NCBI RefSeq assembly: GCF_900142325.1 | Contig: NZ_FRAM01000005.1 | Coordinates: forward strand, 1-64,000 | Source: Epilithonimonas mollis | GTDB lineage: Bacteria > Bacteroidota > Bacteroidia > Flavobacteriales > Weeksellaceae | Length of the DNA: 64,000 nucleotides | Direction of reading: 5' to 3' | In this document: piece after piece, positions 52,772 through 60,208 of the stretch | How positions within the stretch are numbered: position 1 is the first letter of the stretch | Layout of the letters: every line of letters starts with the position of its first letter | The notes under the pieces: model-generated | What the model saw: the letters and a program-made list of their open reading frames with translations, nothing else | Database searches by the model: none | What the model was told of the DNA's origin: nothing | Program-made: the position numbers and the translations under genes

Positions 52772-52916
52772 TGACCAAACAAGATATCTACACAGAAATC
52801 GAAGTCATCAATTGGCAATTGAGTTTTGCAAAAATCCAACAATTATCAAGTTGAGACAGGACAGATTAAAAGAATTAGAACGAAAATTAATACAACTCAA
52901 TGAAAAAACAACCTAA
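52771..52916 (+). CDS. Small coiled-coil protein encoded across a -1 frame break
   Basis: The ATG at 52771 opens MTKQDIYTEIEVINWQLSFAK, then a stop would follow after six further codons in frame 0. At GCAAAAATCC the -1 frame continues NPTIIKLRQDRLKELERKL and ends at TAA 52916. The joined 48-residue protein is a sensible helix. The break is at an A-run (A AAA AAT-like), so it may be a one-base deletion or a -1 programmed frameshift. Confidence 0.45.
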
Positions 52917-53040
52917 AAATGTAGGTATCAATCCAATTGGAACCGATGCAAAAAACAAAGCTCGTCAAGACGCTTTCGATGTTCTTGCAATCGCTAAAAA
53001 GCAAAACAGACCAGTGATATTTTTAAGAAAAAACCAATAA
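52900..53040 (+). CDS. Small basic phage protein (46 residues)
   Basis: An ATG at 52900, inside the end of the previous gene, opens a 46-residue frame with KNKARQDAFDVLAIAKKQNRP and a stop at 53040. It is basic and helical. It is supported by its fit into the tightly packed operon; function not recognised. Confidence 0.5.
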   Translation: MKKQPKNVGINPIGTDAKNKARQDAFDVLAIAKKQNRPVIFLRKNQ

Positions 53041-53051
53041 ATAATTATAGT

Positions 53052-53798
53052 ATGACGACAATTGACATTAATGCACTTAGTCCGGAACAAATTCAAAATC
53101 TTTTGAAACAGGCATCTCCGGAAGTTCTTAAAGCAAGTCTTTCTGAAAAAGAAAATGAAACTGCAGAAAACAGAAAAGCTTACAAGCAATCAGTTAATGA
53201 AGCCGTTCCGGTTGTAATTAACACTTTAAAAACTATCTCTTTGGCTTTGCAGAATGGTAAAGTAGATGTTTTCCAAACCCTGAAAATATTACTTGATTTG
53301 AAAGCAGATGCTTATGATGTAAAACAGGGGCAACAATCTCATACATTCTCTGATGAAAATGGCAATTCCGTTGTTTTCGGTTTCAGAGTTAATGACGGAT
53401 GGGATGATACTGTAAATGCTGGTGTTGACAAAATCAAAGAAGTTATCTCCAGCCTTTCGCACGACGAGAACTCAGCGAAATTGGTTTCTGCCATTGATAA
53501 ACTTTTGAAAAAAGATGCCAAAGGTAATCTGAAAGCTTCACGAGTTCTGGAACTGAGACAGCTTGCAAAAGATTTTAATGATACCAAATTTACAGATGCT
53601 GTAGAGATCATTTCGGCCGCTTACAAGCCAGTCCGTTCCGCTTTCTTTATCGAAGGTTACACAACGGATCCACAGGGCAAAAAACAAAGCATTCCGCTCT
53701 CCATAACTTCTGTTGATTTCCCTGCAGGGACTGATATTTCAGAACTTTTCCCGATTGAGCCTGTAGAAGTTGTTGAATCTGAAAAATCTGAAGCGTAA
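53052..53798 (+). CDS. DUF3164-like phage protein
   Basis: A 248-residue protein. The C-terminal half contains KDAKGNLKASRVLELRQL and AVEIISAAYKPVRSAFFI, the recognisable core of DUF3164, a family regular in early operons of Mu-like phages. The N-terminal about 60 residues are helical. A role in early phage DNA metabolism is assumed for the family but is not established. Its stop overlaps the next small gene (TAATG). Confidence 0.7.
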   Translation: MTTIDINALSPEQIQNLLKQASPEVLKASLSEKENETAENRKAYKQSVNEAVPVVINTLKTISLALQNGKVDVFQTLKILLDLKADAYDVKQGQQSHTFSDENGNSVVFGFRVNDGWDDTVNAGVDKIKEVISSLSHDENSAKLVSAIDKLLKKDAKGNLKASRVLELRQLAKDFNDTKFTDAVEIISAAYKPVRSAFFIEGYTTDPQGKKQSIPLSITSVDFPAGTDISELFPIEPVEVVESEKSEA

Positions 53799-53923
53799 TG
53801 ATTTACCTATTTGTAGCAGCGGTAGGAATTGCAGGATTTTTCATCGGAGTCATTGTAGGAGCATTATTAACGGATACAGTTGGAAACACTGATTTATCAG
53901 GACCACGAGACGATTACGATTAA
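53798..53923 (+). CDS. Single-pass small membrane protein (41 residues)
   Basis: The ATG at 53798 overlaps the DUF3164 stop. The 41-residue frame has one membrane helix (LFVAAVGIAGFFIGVIVGAL) and an acidic tail ending DDYD. The coupling supports a real gene. Not recognised. A 114-base gap with the first minihelix follows. Confidence 0.6.
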   Translation: MIYLFVAAVGIAGFFIGVIVGALLTDTVGNTDLSGPRDDYD

Positions 53924-53940
53924 TCAAATTTTTCAACCAT

Positions 53941-53980
53941 TCCCAAACGGTTCTTGAGCGGTTCGATTCCGCTCCTGGGA
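53941..53980 (+). ncRNA. tRNA-like minihelix, copy A
   Basis: A 40-nt element: acceptor-like TCCCA pairs with TGGGA at the ends, and GAGCGG/CCGCTC closes a canonical T-loop TTCGATT. Only ACGGTTCTT links the 5' strand to the T-arm, so D and anticodon arms are absent. It sits in the gap before the gene at 54038 and is identical to copy B. Confidence 0.65.
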
Positions 53981-54037
53981 GCAATAGCGGTAGCCGAAAA
54001 GCTTTTAGAGTAGGCGCAATAAATAATAGTAATAATT

Positions 54038-54493
54038 ATGTCAGTATTAGAAGTAATTCAAGAAAAGCTGAACGCTTTAGAAGAACAAAGAAAAGCAGTT
54101 CTTGCGGAAATTCAATCTGAATTCCCAGCGATGTTGAAAGAATTGTTTAACAAATCCGAAAAAATAACAAGCATCGGATGGAATCAGTATACACCATATT
54201 TTAATGATGGTGACGAGTGTATTTTCAGTGCAAATTTTGATTATCTAATTATAAACAAAACATCTGAAGAAGATATTGATCCTGAAGAGAATTTCTATGA
54301 CGAAGAAATTTGGACTTCCGGCTACACTGCTAATCCCAATTATATCAAATCAGAGGGTGACTTAATTATAGAGTTCAAGCAACTTTTAAATTCTATTCCA
54401 GAAGAATTTTTCAAAGAATTATTTGGAGATCACGTCACTGTTATAGTTGAAAGTGATGGAAATATAACAACAGAAGACTATTCACACTACTAG
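54038..54493 (+). CDS. Hypothetical acidic phage protein
   Basis: A 151-residue protein with an N-terminal helix (LEVIQEKLNALEEQRKAVLAEI) and a beta-rich acidic part with an EEDIDPEENFYDEEIW stretch. Not recognised. It is followed without gap by the DUF6915 gene. Confidence 0.55.
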   Translation: MSVLEVIQEKLNALEEQRKAVLAEIQSEFPAMLKELFNKSEKITSIGWNQYTPYFNDGDECIFSANFDYLIINKTSEEDIDPEENFYDEEIWTSGYTANPNYIKSEGDLIIEFKQLLNSIPEEFFKELFGDHVTVIVESDGNITTEDYSHY

Positions 54494-54892
54494 ATGGCAG
54501 CACCTCACATTCACGCCATTTCATCAGCGAAAAAATATGGTGGAAAGATGGATGACTATTTAGCGATACACGCTAAAATGGATTGTAGTAAGGCTTATTT
54601 TCCAGACAATAGACATAGGGTTTTAACACACAATATGTTCTGGGTTAAAGAAGTAATGATTCCAATTTTTGGAGAAACTTTAGAAAACTCAGATGGAAAA
54701 TTAATAAGTGTGAAAGATGTTTGCGAACAACATATTTTGGAAGATTTCAGACAAAAATTCATACCAACACCACAAGACTATATTGAAAATATGGAGTTTA
54801 AAGAATGGATGCAAAACGGACGATCAATACCTAATTCTGCTAAACTTTTATATAAAAGTAAAATCCCTTACAAGGATTCTATAGAAAATTAA
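54494..54892 (+). CDS. DUF6915-like phage protein
   Basis: A 132-residue protein. HIHAISSAKKYGGKMDDYL, then DNRHRVLTHNMFWVKE and VCEQHILEDFR, with several conserved His, resemble DUF6915, a family known from phages and plasmids with unknown function. The His/Asp pattern could bind metal. The TAA is directly followed by minihelix copy B. Confidence 0.65.
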   Translation: MAAPHIHAISSAKKYGGKMDDYLAIHAKMDCSKAYFPDNRHRVLTHNMFWVKEVMIPIFGETLENSDGKLISVKDVCEQHILEDFRQKFIPTPQDYIENMEFKEWMQNGRSIPNSAKLLYKSKIPYKDSIEN

Positions 54893-54932
54893 TCCCAAAC
54901 GGTTCTTGAGCGGTTCGATTCCGCTCCTGGGA
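54893..54932 (+). ncRNA. tRNA-like minihelix, copy B
   Basis: Identical to copy A over all 40 nt and starting immediately after the previous stop codon. It lies 16 bases before the gene at 54949, so the 5' strand, T-loop and 3' strand fill the entire gap. Confidence 0.65.
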
Positions 54933-54948
54933 ACAAATAAAAATTCTA

Positions 54949-55290
54949 ATGAAAAAATTTAGAAAAAGAGTGAGAATTCAAAATGCTACTGCTTTTAAGT
55001 TGGAGTATTTCGAAGGAAAAGCAGATTTGAAAGAAAAGGAATTTAAAACTTACAAATCTATGGAGCAGTTTCACAGCAGGCAGACAAAATTTATGTATTT
55101 GGCACTGCATCGATACGCTTTTGTAGATGGTAAATGGCACAGATTCATAAAAGTTACTGATCCTTTTATTTTTCAAGCAGAATTGGATTCGATCAGCAAA
55201 CAATTAAATGAAAACTTTGAAGTTGAAAATCTTCAAAGTTTTAAAAGTGAGGAAAATCAACTTCAAATAATAATAGAAAATGACAATTGA
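54949..55290 (+). CDS. Hypothetical basic phage protein
   Basis: A 113-residue protein beginning KKFRKRVRIQNATAFKLEY. A mid part reads QTKFMYLALHRYAFVDGKWH. The pattern is beta-rich with a basic start, perhaps nucleic-acid binding. It overlaps the next gene by 11 bases. Not recognised. Confidence 0.5.
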   Translation: MKKFRKRVRIQNATAFKLEYFEGKADLKEKEFKTYKSMEQFHSRQTKFMYLALHRYAFVDGKWHRFIKVTDPFIFQAELDSISKQLNENFEVENLQSFKSEENQLQIIIENDN

Positions 55291-55891
55291 CGACAAAATC
55301 AGGGACCGAATTGCCAAAGTTCAAGCGTTGGTTACTCGTGGTGTAGATGGCGAACAAATCGCCGCCAAAACTCAGCTTGATAGACTGCTAAAAAAGTACA
55401 ATATCAATCCTGCAGAAGTGAACGAAATCACTAAGAAACAATACTTTTTTAAGTATGCAACGGAATTAGACAAGCAATTGTTTCTCCAGCTGATGCATTA
55501 TTTCTTTAAAGATCATCAGATTCAGTTCTATCTGCACACCGGTGGCAAAAAAGAGATATCTGCAAGATTGGAATATTTGGATTACATCACAATCTCTTGT
55601 TCTTACGAATACTTCAAAAGGCACATGTCACAGGAATGGAAAAAATTTTCTGCAGACAGTTTGAAAAAGAAGCGAAAAGCCAAAACAAAAAACGCTTTAA
55701 GAGCCGATTTGCAAGGCATATTTTATTCAAAATATATAGAAGCCAGCAGAATCTATCATCCCGAACAAATGAAGAAAAAAACAGTGTCTGAAATGACCAA
55801 AACAGAACTCGAGAACTACCATAGATTGCAAGAAGTTCAAGGCGGTCAGTATCATTCACAAGTGGAGAAAGAAACGTTAAAAATTGGATAA
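55280..55891 (+). CDS. DUF2786-domain phage protein
   Basis: A 203-residue protein. IRDRIAKVQALVTRGVDGEQ and AAKTQLDRLLKKYNINPAE form the DUF2786 helical repeat, common in early regions of Mu-like phages. The C-terminal two-thirds contain a lysine-rich run (KKKRKAKTKNAL) and helical stretches. Function of the family is unknown. It overlaps both neighbours slightly, which shows tight operon packing. Confidence 0.75.
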   Translation: MTIDDKIRDRIAKVQALVTRGVDGEQIAAKTQLDRLLKKYNINPAEVNEITKKQYFFKYATELDKQLFLQLMHYFFKDHQIQFYLHTGGKKEISARLEYLDYITISCSYEYFKRHMSQEWKKFSADSLKKKRKAKTKNALRADLQGIFYSKYIEASRIYHPEQMKKKTVSEMTKTELENYHRLQEVQGGQYHSQVEKETLKIG

Positions 55892-55892
55892 A

Positions 55893-56069
55893 ATGAAAAA
55901 ATCAGAAGTGAAAGCAATTATTTCAAGTGCTGCAAAAGCTCACGCAGAAGATATTCTCGGAGAAGAGCAATTTAAAAAAAACAAATCTGCTCGGGAATCC
56001 ATTATGAAAGATTTTGAAAGTGGTGCTAGTTGGATGTATCATTTTAATTTGGATAAAACCAGAAGATAA
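55893..56069 (+). CDS. Small helical phage protein
   Basis: The ATG at 55893 gives 58 residues (a TTG at 55884 is possible). The protein is helical: EVKAIISSAAKAHAEDILGE and ESIMKDFESGASWMYHFN. Unrecognised; it is followed by a short gap with minihelix copy C. Confidence 0.5.
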   Translation: MKKSEVKAIISSAAKAHAEDILGEEQFKKNKSARESIMKDFESGASWMYHFNLDKTRR

Positions 56070-56081
56070 AATACAACAAAA

Positions 56082-56121
56082 TCCCAAACGGTTCTTGAGC
56101 GGTTCGATTCCGCTCTTGGGA
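56082..56121 (+). ncRNA. tRNA-like minihelix, copy C
   Basis: Matches copies A and B except one C-to-T change in the 3' strand (CTTGGGA for CCTGGGA). The change extends the acceptor pairing from TCCCA/TGGGA to TCCCAA/TTGGGA, so it keeps and strengthens the fold. It lies 16 bases before the gene at 56138. Confidence 0.65.
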
Positions 56122-56137
56122 GCAATTAAAATTTAAA

Positions 56138-56398
56138 ATGTTAGAAATATTAAAAATGTTCGCACTTGTAGTGCTACAAAATGCAAGCTTCACACTGGTA
56201 AGCCGTGCAAGAAATAGTAATTCATTGCCTTTTCACGCCATCGCAAGTGTTATGTCTAACGGGATTTGGCTTCTGGTCATTAAAAACGTGGTTCAAAATT
56301 TTGATAAACCTCTGATGATGGGAGTCTATCTCGTAGGTTCTGTGATTGGAAGTCTTGCAATGCATCATATTTCTATGAAATATTTTGAGAAAAAATAA
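56138..56398 (+). CDS. Small membrane phage protein
   Basis: An 86-residue protein with two or three membrane segments (MFALVVLQNASFTLVSRA, AIASVMSNGIWLLVIKNV, GVYLVGSVIGSLAM). Its position between early genes and endolysin might suggest a holin-like or exclusion role, but nothing specific is seen. The stop overlaps the next start (ATAATG). Confidence 0.55.
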   Translation: MLEILKMFALVVLQNASFTLVSRARNSNSLPFHAIASVMSNGIWLLVIKNVVQNFDKPLMMGVYLVGSVIGSLAMHHISMKYFEKK

Positions 56399-56601
56399 TG
56401 ACTGATGAAGAATTCTTACTAATCCTTAAAAAAGCGTTTAAACGTCATTTAAACGCTGATAAAAGTTGTTCGCCATCACTGCAGCAACTATTGGAATTAG
56501 TAGAAATTTTTCGCCAGGAAGTAATTGAGGATTACAAATTAAAAAAACAAATTAACGATGACATCAGATCAACAGAAACAGCAACTCTTGACGAAATTTA
56601 G
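56398..56601 (+). CDS. Small helical phage protein
   Basis: A 67-residue charged helical protein (MTDEEFLLILKKAFKRHL, LLELVEIFRQEVIEDYKL). It overlaps the following gene by 44 bases in a different frame. Not recognised. Confidence 0.5.
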   Translation: MTDEEFLLILKKAFKRHLNADKSCSPSLQQLLELVEIFRQEVIEDYKLKKQINDDIRSTETATLDEI

Positions 56602-57022
56602 TCCTTTGGCACTAGAAGAAATCTGCTGGAGTAAAAGCAAAGCAAGAACCGGCAAACTGGATGAACTGTATCCGGAAGAAATGGCAGCGGTTTACCTTAT
56701 GTTTTTTCCTGCTCCAAAATCTGCTACTCAGCTATATCAAGAACAACAAATTTTGCAATTTCTGAAAAGTCAGAGATCAATTATCTTAAAAGATGCTCAA
56801 TATATTGGGTTGTATGATCCTCAGAACTGGACACCTTTCAACAAATTTATGTTGGAACTGTCGCCACTGAAAAAGCCACTAAATAATTATCAATTTGATG
56901 AATTTGATGCACTGAAAAGACAATTCAAGTCACTAAGAAGCAAATATGATCAGCGTGCGCAAGTGCCAGGAACTAAAGAATGGCACCACAAACACAAATT
57001 ACCGATGCCGTCAAAAAATTAA
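56558..57022 (+). CDS. Hypothetical phage protein
   Basis: A 154-residue protein with KFSPLALEEICWSKSKARTG and TPFNKFMLELSPLKKPLNNYQ, a basic centre and a LPMPSKN tail. The pattern is helical and basic, and may bind DNA. Not recognised; it is the last gene before a short gap at 57023-57090. Confidence 0.5.
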   Translation: MTSDQQKQQLLTKFSPLALEEICWSKSKARTGKLDELYPEEMAAVYLMFFPAPKSATQLYQEQQILQFLKSQRSIILKDAQYIGLYDPQNWTPFNKFMLELSPLKKPLNNYQFDEFDALKRQFKSLRSKYDQRAQVPGTKEWHHKHKLPMPSKN

Positions 57023-57090
57023 AAGGCTCATAGCCATATAGACCACGAGCGCTTTGTTTTTCACAATTACAAATATACTCAATTTTCTGT

Positions 57091-57327
57091 ATGGCTTTTA
57101 CAAAAACTAATTACTACAAAAGAATTATTAAAATTCAGGAGATCACACAGATGCAAAGACATCAGTTTGGTCTAACATATAAGGAGATCTTTCACTTATT
57201 TATTGAAGAGCAATTCAATATATCGAAACGTACTTACACGACTTATCTAGGTGTTCCGGCTGTTAGAGAGCTTAAAAAGTTACAGAAAATTGAGAATGAA
57301 AATAATCAATTAACCTTTAATTTTTAA
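57091..57327 (+). CDS. Small HTH-like phage protein
   Basis: A 78-residue basic protein. LTYKEIFHLFIEEQFNISKRTYTTYLGVPA is compatible with a helix-turn-helix. Placed just before the endolysin, it might be a late-gene regulator comparable to Mor or C of Mu, but the sequence gives no proof. Confidence 0.5.
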   Translation: MAFTKTNYYKRIIKIQEITQMQRHQFGLTYKEIFHLFIEEQFNISKRTYTTYLGVPAVRELKKLQKIENENNQLTFNF

Positions 57328-57330
57328 AAT

Positions 57331-57804
57331 ATGGACAAAGTAACAGCGCTGAGAATCTCACTACTACACCCTAGTGTTAGAGCGGAAATGGCAAAAATTA
57401 TTAACGAGTGCAACAAACGTCTTACAGGACGTTCACAAGTAAGAATCTCGCAAGGCTTGAGAACCGATGCTGAGCAAACTGCACTTTACAGCATTGGTAG
57501 AACTACTGCAGGAAGAAAAGTGACAAATGCAAAAGCCGGACAAAGTATTCATAACTATGGTTTTGCCGTGGATATCGTTTTGATTATCGACGGAAAAACA
57601 GCAAGTTGGGACACAAAAGCCGATTGGGATGCCGACGGAATTGCAGACTGGACAGAGTGTGTGCAGGTTTTCAAACAAAATGGCTGGACCTGGGGCGGTG
57701 ATTGGACAACGTTTAAGGATATGCCACACTTTGAGAAGAAAGGCCTAACCTGGCGTTTGCTCTCAACCAAAAAACGTGATAAAGAAAATTACGTGATTTT
57801 ATAG
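57331..57804 (+). CDS. M15-type L,D/D,D-peptidase endolysin
   Basis: A 157-residue protein. The zinc ligands are visible: His and Asp in SIHNYGFAVDI (about residues 70-77) and His in DMPHFEK near 132; RISQGLRTDAEQTALY is the conserved N-terminal strand of M15/VanY-like enzymes. It cleaves peptidoglycan peptide bridges and releases virions. No signal peptide is present, so it needs a holin. A strong terminator follows. Confidence 0.9.
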   Translation: MDKVTALRISLLHPSVRAEMAKIINECNKRLTGRSQVRISQGLRTDAEQTALYSIGRTTAGRKVTNAKAGQSIHNYGFAVDIVLIIDGKTASWDTKADWDADGIADWTECVQVFKQNGWTWGGDWTTFKDMPHFEKKGLTWRLLSTKKRDKENYVIL

Positions 57805-57812
57805 AATAACCT

Positions 57813-57842
57813 AATAGCCATCAATATTGATGGCTATTTTTA
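57813..57842 (+). terminator. Intrinsic terminator after the endolysin
   Basis: AATAGCCATCA and TGATGGCTATT pair over 11 bases around ATAT and are followed by a T-run. It lies 9 bases after the endolysin stop and ends the early-middle operon. Confidence 0.85.
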
Positions 57843-57853
57843 AATATTATCAA

Positions 57854-58174
57854 ATGAAAATAACAATTAAAATTGATCCGGAATCTCTGTTCTTGGTACA
57901 ATCTATTTTAGTTCTAAAACGAAGCATTTTCGCACGTACCTTGGAAGAGAAAGTCAATCAATCTATGACTTTAGAACTCTTTGAAATGGTAACTAAGAAG
58001 TGTTTTGCTTATTCTTTATCGAGAAATGGGAAGAACATTTCATTTCAATTAAAATTCCATTTAGCTAAGTTGCTTTTTGATTTGATAACTAATCAAAACA
58101 AAACAGCTTTTGGACATTATGAGCAAAACAAATTAGAGATTCTTAAGAATGATTTACACCAAAAATTAGTTTAA
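57854..58174 (+). CDS. Hypothetical phage protein
   Basis: The ATG at 57854 lies after the terminator and gives 106 residues; an upstream ATG at 57827 would lie within the terminator stem. The protein has KITIKIDPESLFLVQSILVL and many Leu/Phe residues in a helical pattern. Its last base overlaps the next ATG. Not recognised. Confidence 0.5.
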   Translation: MKITIKIDPESLFLVQSILVLKRSIFARTLEEKVNQSMTLELFEMVTKKCFAYSLSRNGKNISFQLKFHLAKLLFDLITNQNKTAFGHYEQNKLEILKNDLHQKLV

Positions 58175-58527
58175 TGAAAGTACACCGATTGAAATTACAA
58201 CAGCCCTATTTTGAGGATGTTTTCTACAACAGAAAAGAATTCGAAGTAAGAAAAAACGATAGAGATTATCAAGTTGGAGATCGTTTAGTTTTATTTGAAG
58301 ATCCAACCGAAAACACATTGCATAAATATGTAATGAAAGATATAAAATATATCCTGGAAGGTGGACAGTTTGGTATTGAGCCAGGTTATGTTGTATTAGG
58401 ATTAAAAGAAATTCCAAACGCTGGAAATCTCATAGATGCAATTAATGAGATGAGATTACAGGAAAACATCAATATTACGGAAAACCGCAAAATAATAACG
58501 AAAAACAATAATAATTTTACACTATGA
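58174..58527 (+). CDS. DUF3850 (ASCH-like) domain protein
   Basis: A 117-residue protein. VHRLKLQQPYFEDVFYNRKEFEVRKNDRDYQVGDRLVLFE (in pieces) is the DUF3850 signature, a PUA/ASCH-like fold thought to bind RNA or modified nucleotides. Phages and defence-rich elements often carry it. The last about 25 residues are Asn-rich. The stop overlaps the next start. Confidence 0.82.
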   Translation: MKVHRLKLQQPYFEDVFYNRKEFEVRKNDRDYQVGDRLVLFEDPTENTLHKYVMKDIKYILEGGQFGIEPGYVVLGLKEIPNAGNLIDAINEMRLQENINITENRKIITKNNNNFTL

Positions 58528-58724
58528 AAGATTTTAAACTCAATGCTCAGGATCATATCATTGACGATATTCTATCACATTTGAAAAACGGCACAATTGG
58601 ACAAGGAATTGCCCGAAAATACAACTATGAAAGAAAGGGCAACAATCTTTACTTTACATTGAAGCCAGGAGAAGAAATTGACCCGTCTGATATTTTTTGG
58701 TTTGGGTATCTTACAAATTCTTAA
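58524..58724 (+). CDS. Small hypothetical phage protein
   Basis: A 66-residue protein starting KDFKLNAQDHIIDDILSHL and ending KPGEEIDPSDIFWFGYL. Coupled by a 4-base ATGA overlap to the DUF3850 gene. Not recognised. Confidence 0.5.
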   Translation: MKDFKLNAQDHIIDDILSHLKNGTIGQGIARKYNYERKGNNLYFTLKPGEEIDPSDIFWFGYLTNS

Positions 58725-58733
58725 ATTAGCAAT

Positions 58734-59006
58734 ATGATACGTTTCATAAATATTGGTGATCAGATCGATGACAAGAATAGATTTGCATTCTATGATACTA
58801 TCGTAGATAAGTTTTGTGAGTTTAGCGGTTCTCAGTCCTGGGACAATATTACCGATTTTGAAAAAGATTATATAGGTGATGATATTGATAGATATAGGCG
58901 TTTAATTCATCATAATTGGAGGATTGTTGTCTCTGATTATGAATCCAAATTTAGAAACTCTGATGCTCATCTCGCACACGATACTTTCTTAAATACTCTA
59001 AAATAG
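58734..59006 (+). CDS. Small hypothetical phage protein
   Basis: A 90-residue acidic and aromatic protein (FINIGDQIDDKNRFAFYD, SGSQSWDNITDFEKDY). It ends at TAG 59006, and the frame stays open after the stop into the next, start-less segment. Not recognised. Confidence 0.5.
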   Translation: MIRFINIGDQIDDKNRFAFYDTIVDKFCEFSGSQSWDNITDFEKDYIGDDIDRYRRLIHHNWRIVVSDYESKFRNSDAHLAHDTFLNTLK

Positions 59007-59267
59007 CATCATTGTATAACCATAATCAAAGAATTCAGTTCATCAATAAAATATTTTGAAGATTCTGAAAGAAAGAGATTTTTATTATTTCAATATGATT
59101 ATTACTATCCAGCTGGTGGTTTATCGGATTGTTTAGATTTTGATAAATTAGATGATGTTGTAAAAGAAATTAATAAAAAGTATGGTTTAAATTATGACAA
59201 AGTCAGCGTTTTTGATTGTGTTGAAAAAAAAGAAGTAGATATGACAGAATACGGTGTAGAATATTAG
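59007..59267 (+). pseudogene. Start-less open frame, probably a decayed phage gene
   Basis: After the TAG at 59006 the same frame remains open to TAG 59267: it reads SERKRFLLFQYDYYYPAGGL, then KLDDVVKEINKKYGLNYDKV and FDCVEKKEVDMTEYGVEY. The FLLFxxxYYYPxGG pattern is typical of small phage proteins that begin at this point. There is no usable start codon before the motif, so this is a gene that has lost its start, or is read by suppression of the upstream TAG. Confidence 0.4.
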
Positions 59268-59270
59268 AAA

Positions 59271-59510
59271 ATGGACTACAAAGCATTAGTAGAAGAATTG
59301 CAGGCTGAAAAATTAGAACAAACAGATGATGCTAAAGTATTTAAGGTTGTTTTAAGATATAAGAAGTTACTAATGGATTTTGGAGACCCATTCGACTGGA
59401 GAAAGTTTGAATTTCGAAATCCAAATCATCAAAACGATATCATAGAACTAACAATAAAGTTGATTGACTTTTTAAACGATCACTTCGAATTTTTAAAACC
59501 ATTAAAATGA
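59271..59510 (+). CDS. Small hypothetical phage protein
   Basis: A 79-residue charged protein (ALVEELQAEKLEQTDDAKVF, FDWRKFEFRNPNHQND). It overlaps the next gene by four bases. Not recognised. Confidence 0.5.
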   Translation: MDYKALVEELQAEKLEQTDDAKVFKVVLRYKKLLMDFGDPFDWRKFEFRNPNHQNDIIELTIKLIDFLNDHFEFLKPLK

Positions 59511-60208
59511 AAACAACATTACTTTTTATATTAATATCAGCCCTTTCTTTTGGGCAAATTTCGCCTTATTATGGTGAACAGGAAGTTTATGCTTCACAAT
59601 ATCAATATAGGCAAATGACTTATTATGATCTTGCTGCAGTAGAATCAAATCTGCACTTCATATTGCATAATAATCTCAAGCTTAACCAAGTTGATAGTAA
59701 AGAAAATTTGAAAGATGATGTTTCGTCCGGAACAATTACAACAACATACTCAACCAGCGTTGGCAGGGATGTTTACAGAATGCAAATAAAATATGATGTT
59801 GCATTGTTCGAAGATCAGCACATTGTAAAATCAATGACCGTTTCCGGATCTCCTTATCTTGTGACAAAATTTTATTTGATGGCTTGGAGAACTAAGATTC
59901 AGGAAGGCGACCTGAAGAAAAATGAACTGGTTAAAAATTATTATTTGCAGGATGATATTTCTTATCAGTTCCATAACGGAAAGCCTGTTATTACTATTAA
60001 AAATAGACAGTTTCAGGGGTTGGGAGATTTCGCAGCGTTCCGAGAAGGTTCTAAGGCTTCTTACATCTCCAAATATGGAACTGCAGAACCTTTGCAAATT
60101 TCATCTGCAGATGAGCAAAAACAAAAAGAAGCCTCTTTCGAAGCTTCTAAAAAATTAAAGAAAAAGGAAGAATTAGACGCGTTTAAACAACGTTTAAATC
60201 AAAATTAA
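59507..60208 (+). CDS. Secreted phage-encoded protein
   Basis: A 233-residue protein with a clear signal peptide (MKTTLLFILISALSFGQ). The mature part contains tyrosine-rich stretches (YASQYQYRQMTYYDL) and a Lys/Glu-rich C-terminal helix. It is the last gene of the plus-strand operon and ends at a four-base convergence with a tail gene. Secretion from a phage early operon suggests lysogenic conversion or exclusion, but no domain is recognised. Confidence 0.6.
   Translation: MKTTLLFILISALSFGQISPYYGEQEVYASQYQYRQMTYYDLAAVESNLHFILHNNLKLNQVDSKENLKDDVSSGTITTTYSTSVGRDVYRMQIKYDVALFEDQHIVKSMTVSGSPYLVTKFYLMAWRTKIQEGDLKKNELVKNYYLQDDISYQFHNGKPVITIKNRQFQGLGDFAAFREGSKASYISKYGTAEPLQISSADEQKQKEASFEASKKLKKKEELDAFKQRLNQN

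Noticed and set aside
53941-56121. Minihelix repeats as simple terminators or transposon ends
   Set aside because: No T-run follows the helices and the T-loop and acceptor geometry are specific; copies are unlinked to any transposase unit.
58475-58490. Third TTACGGAAAACCGCAA copy as an operator
   Set aside because: It lies inside the DUF3850 coding sequence and has one arm mismatch; probably chance, so it is kept only as a note.
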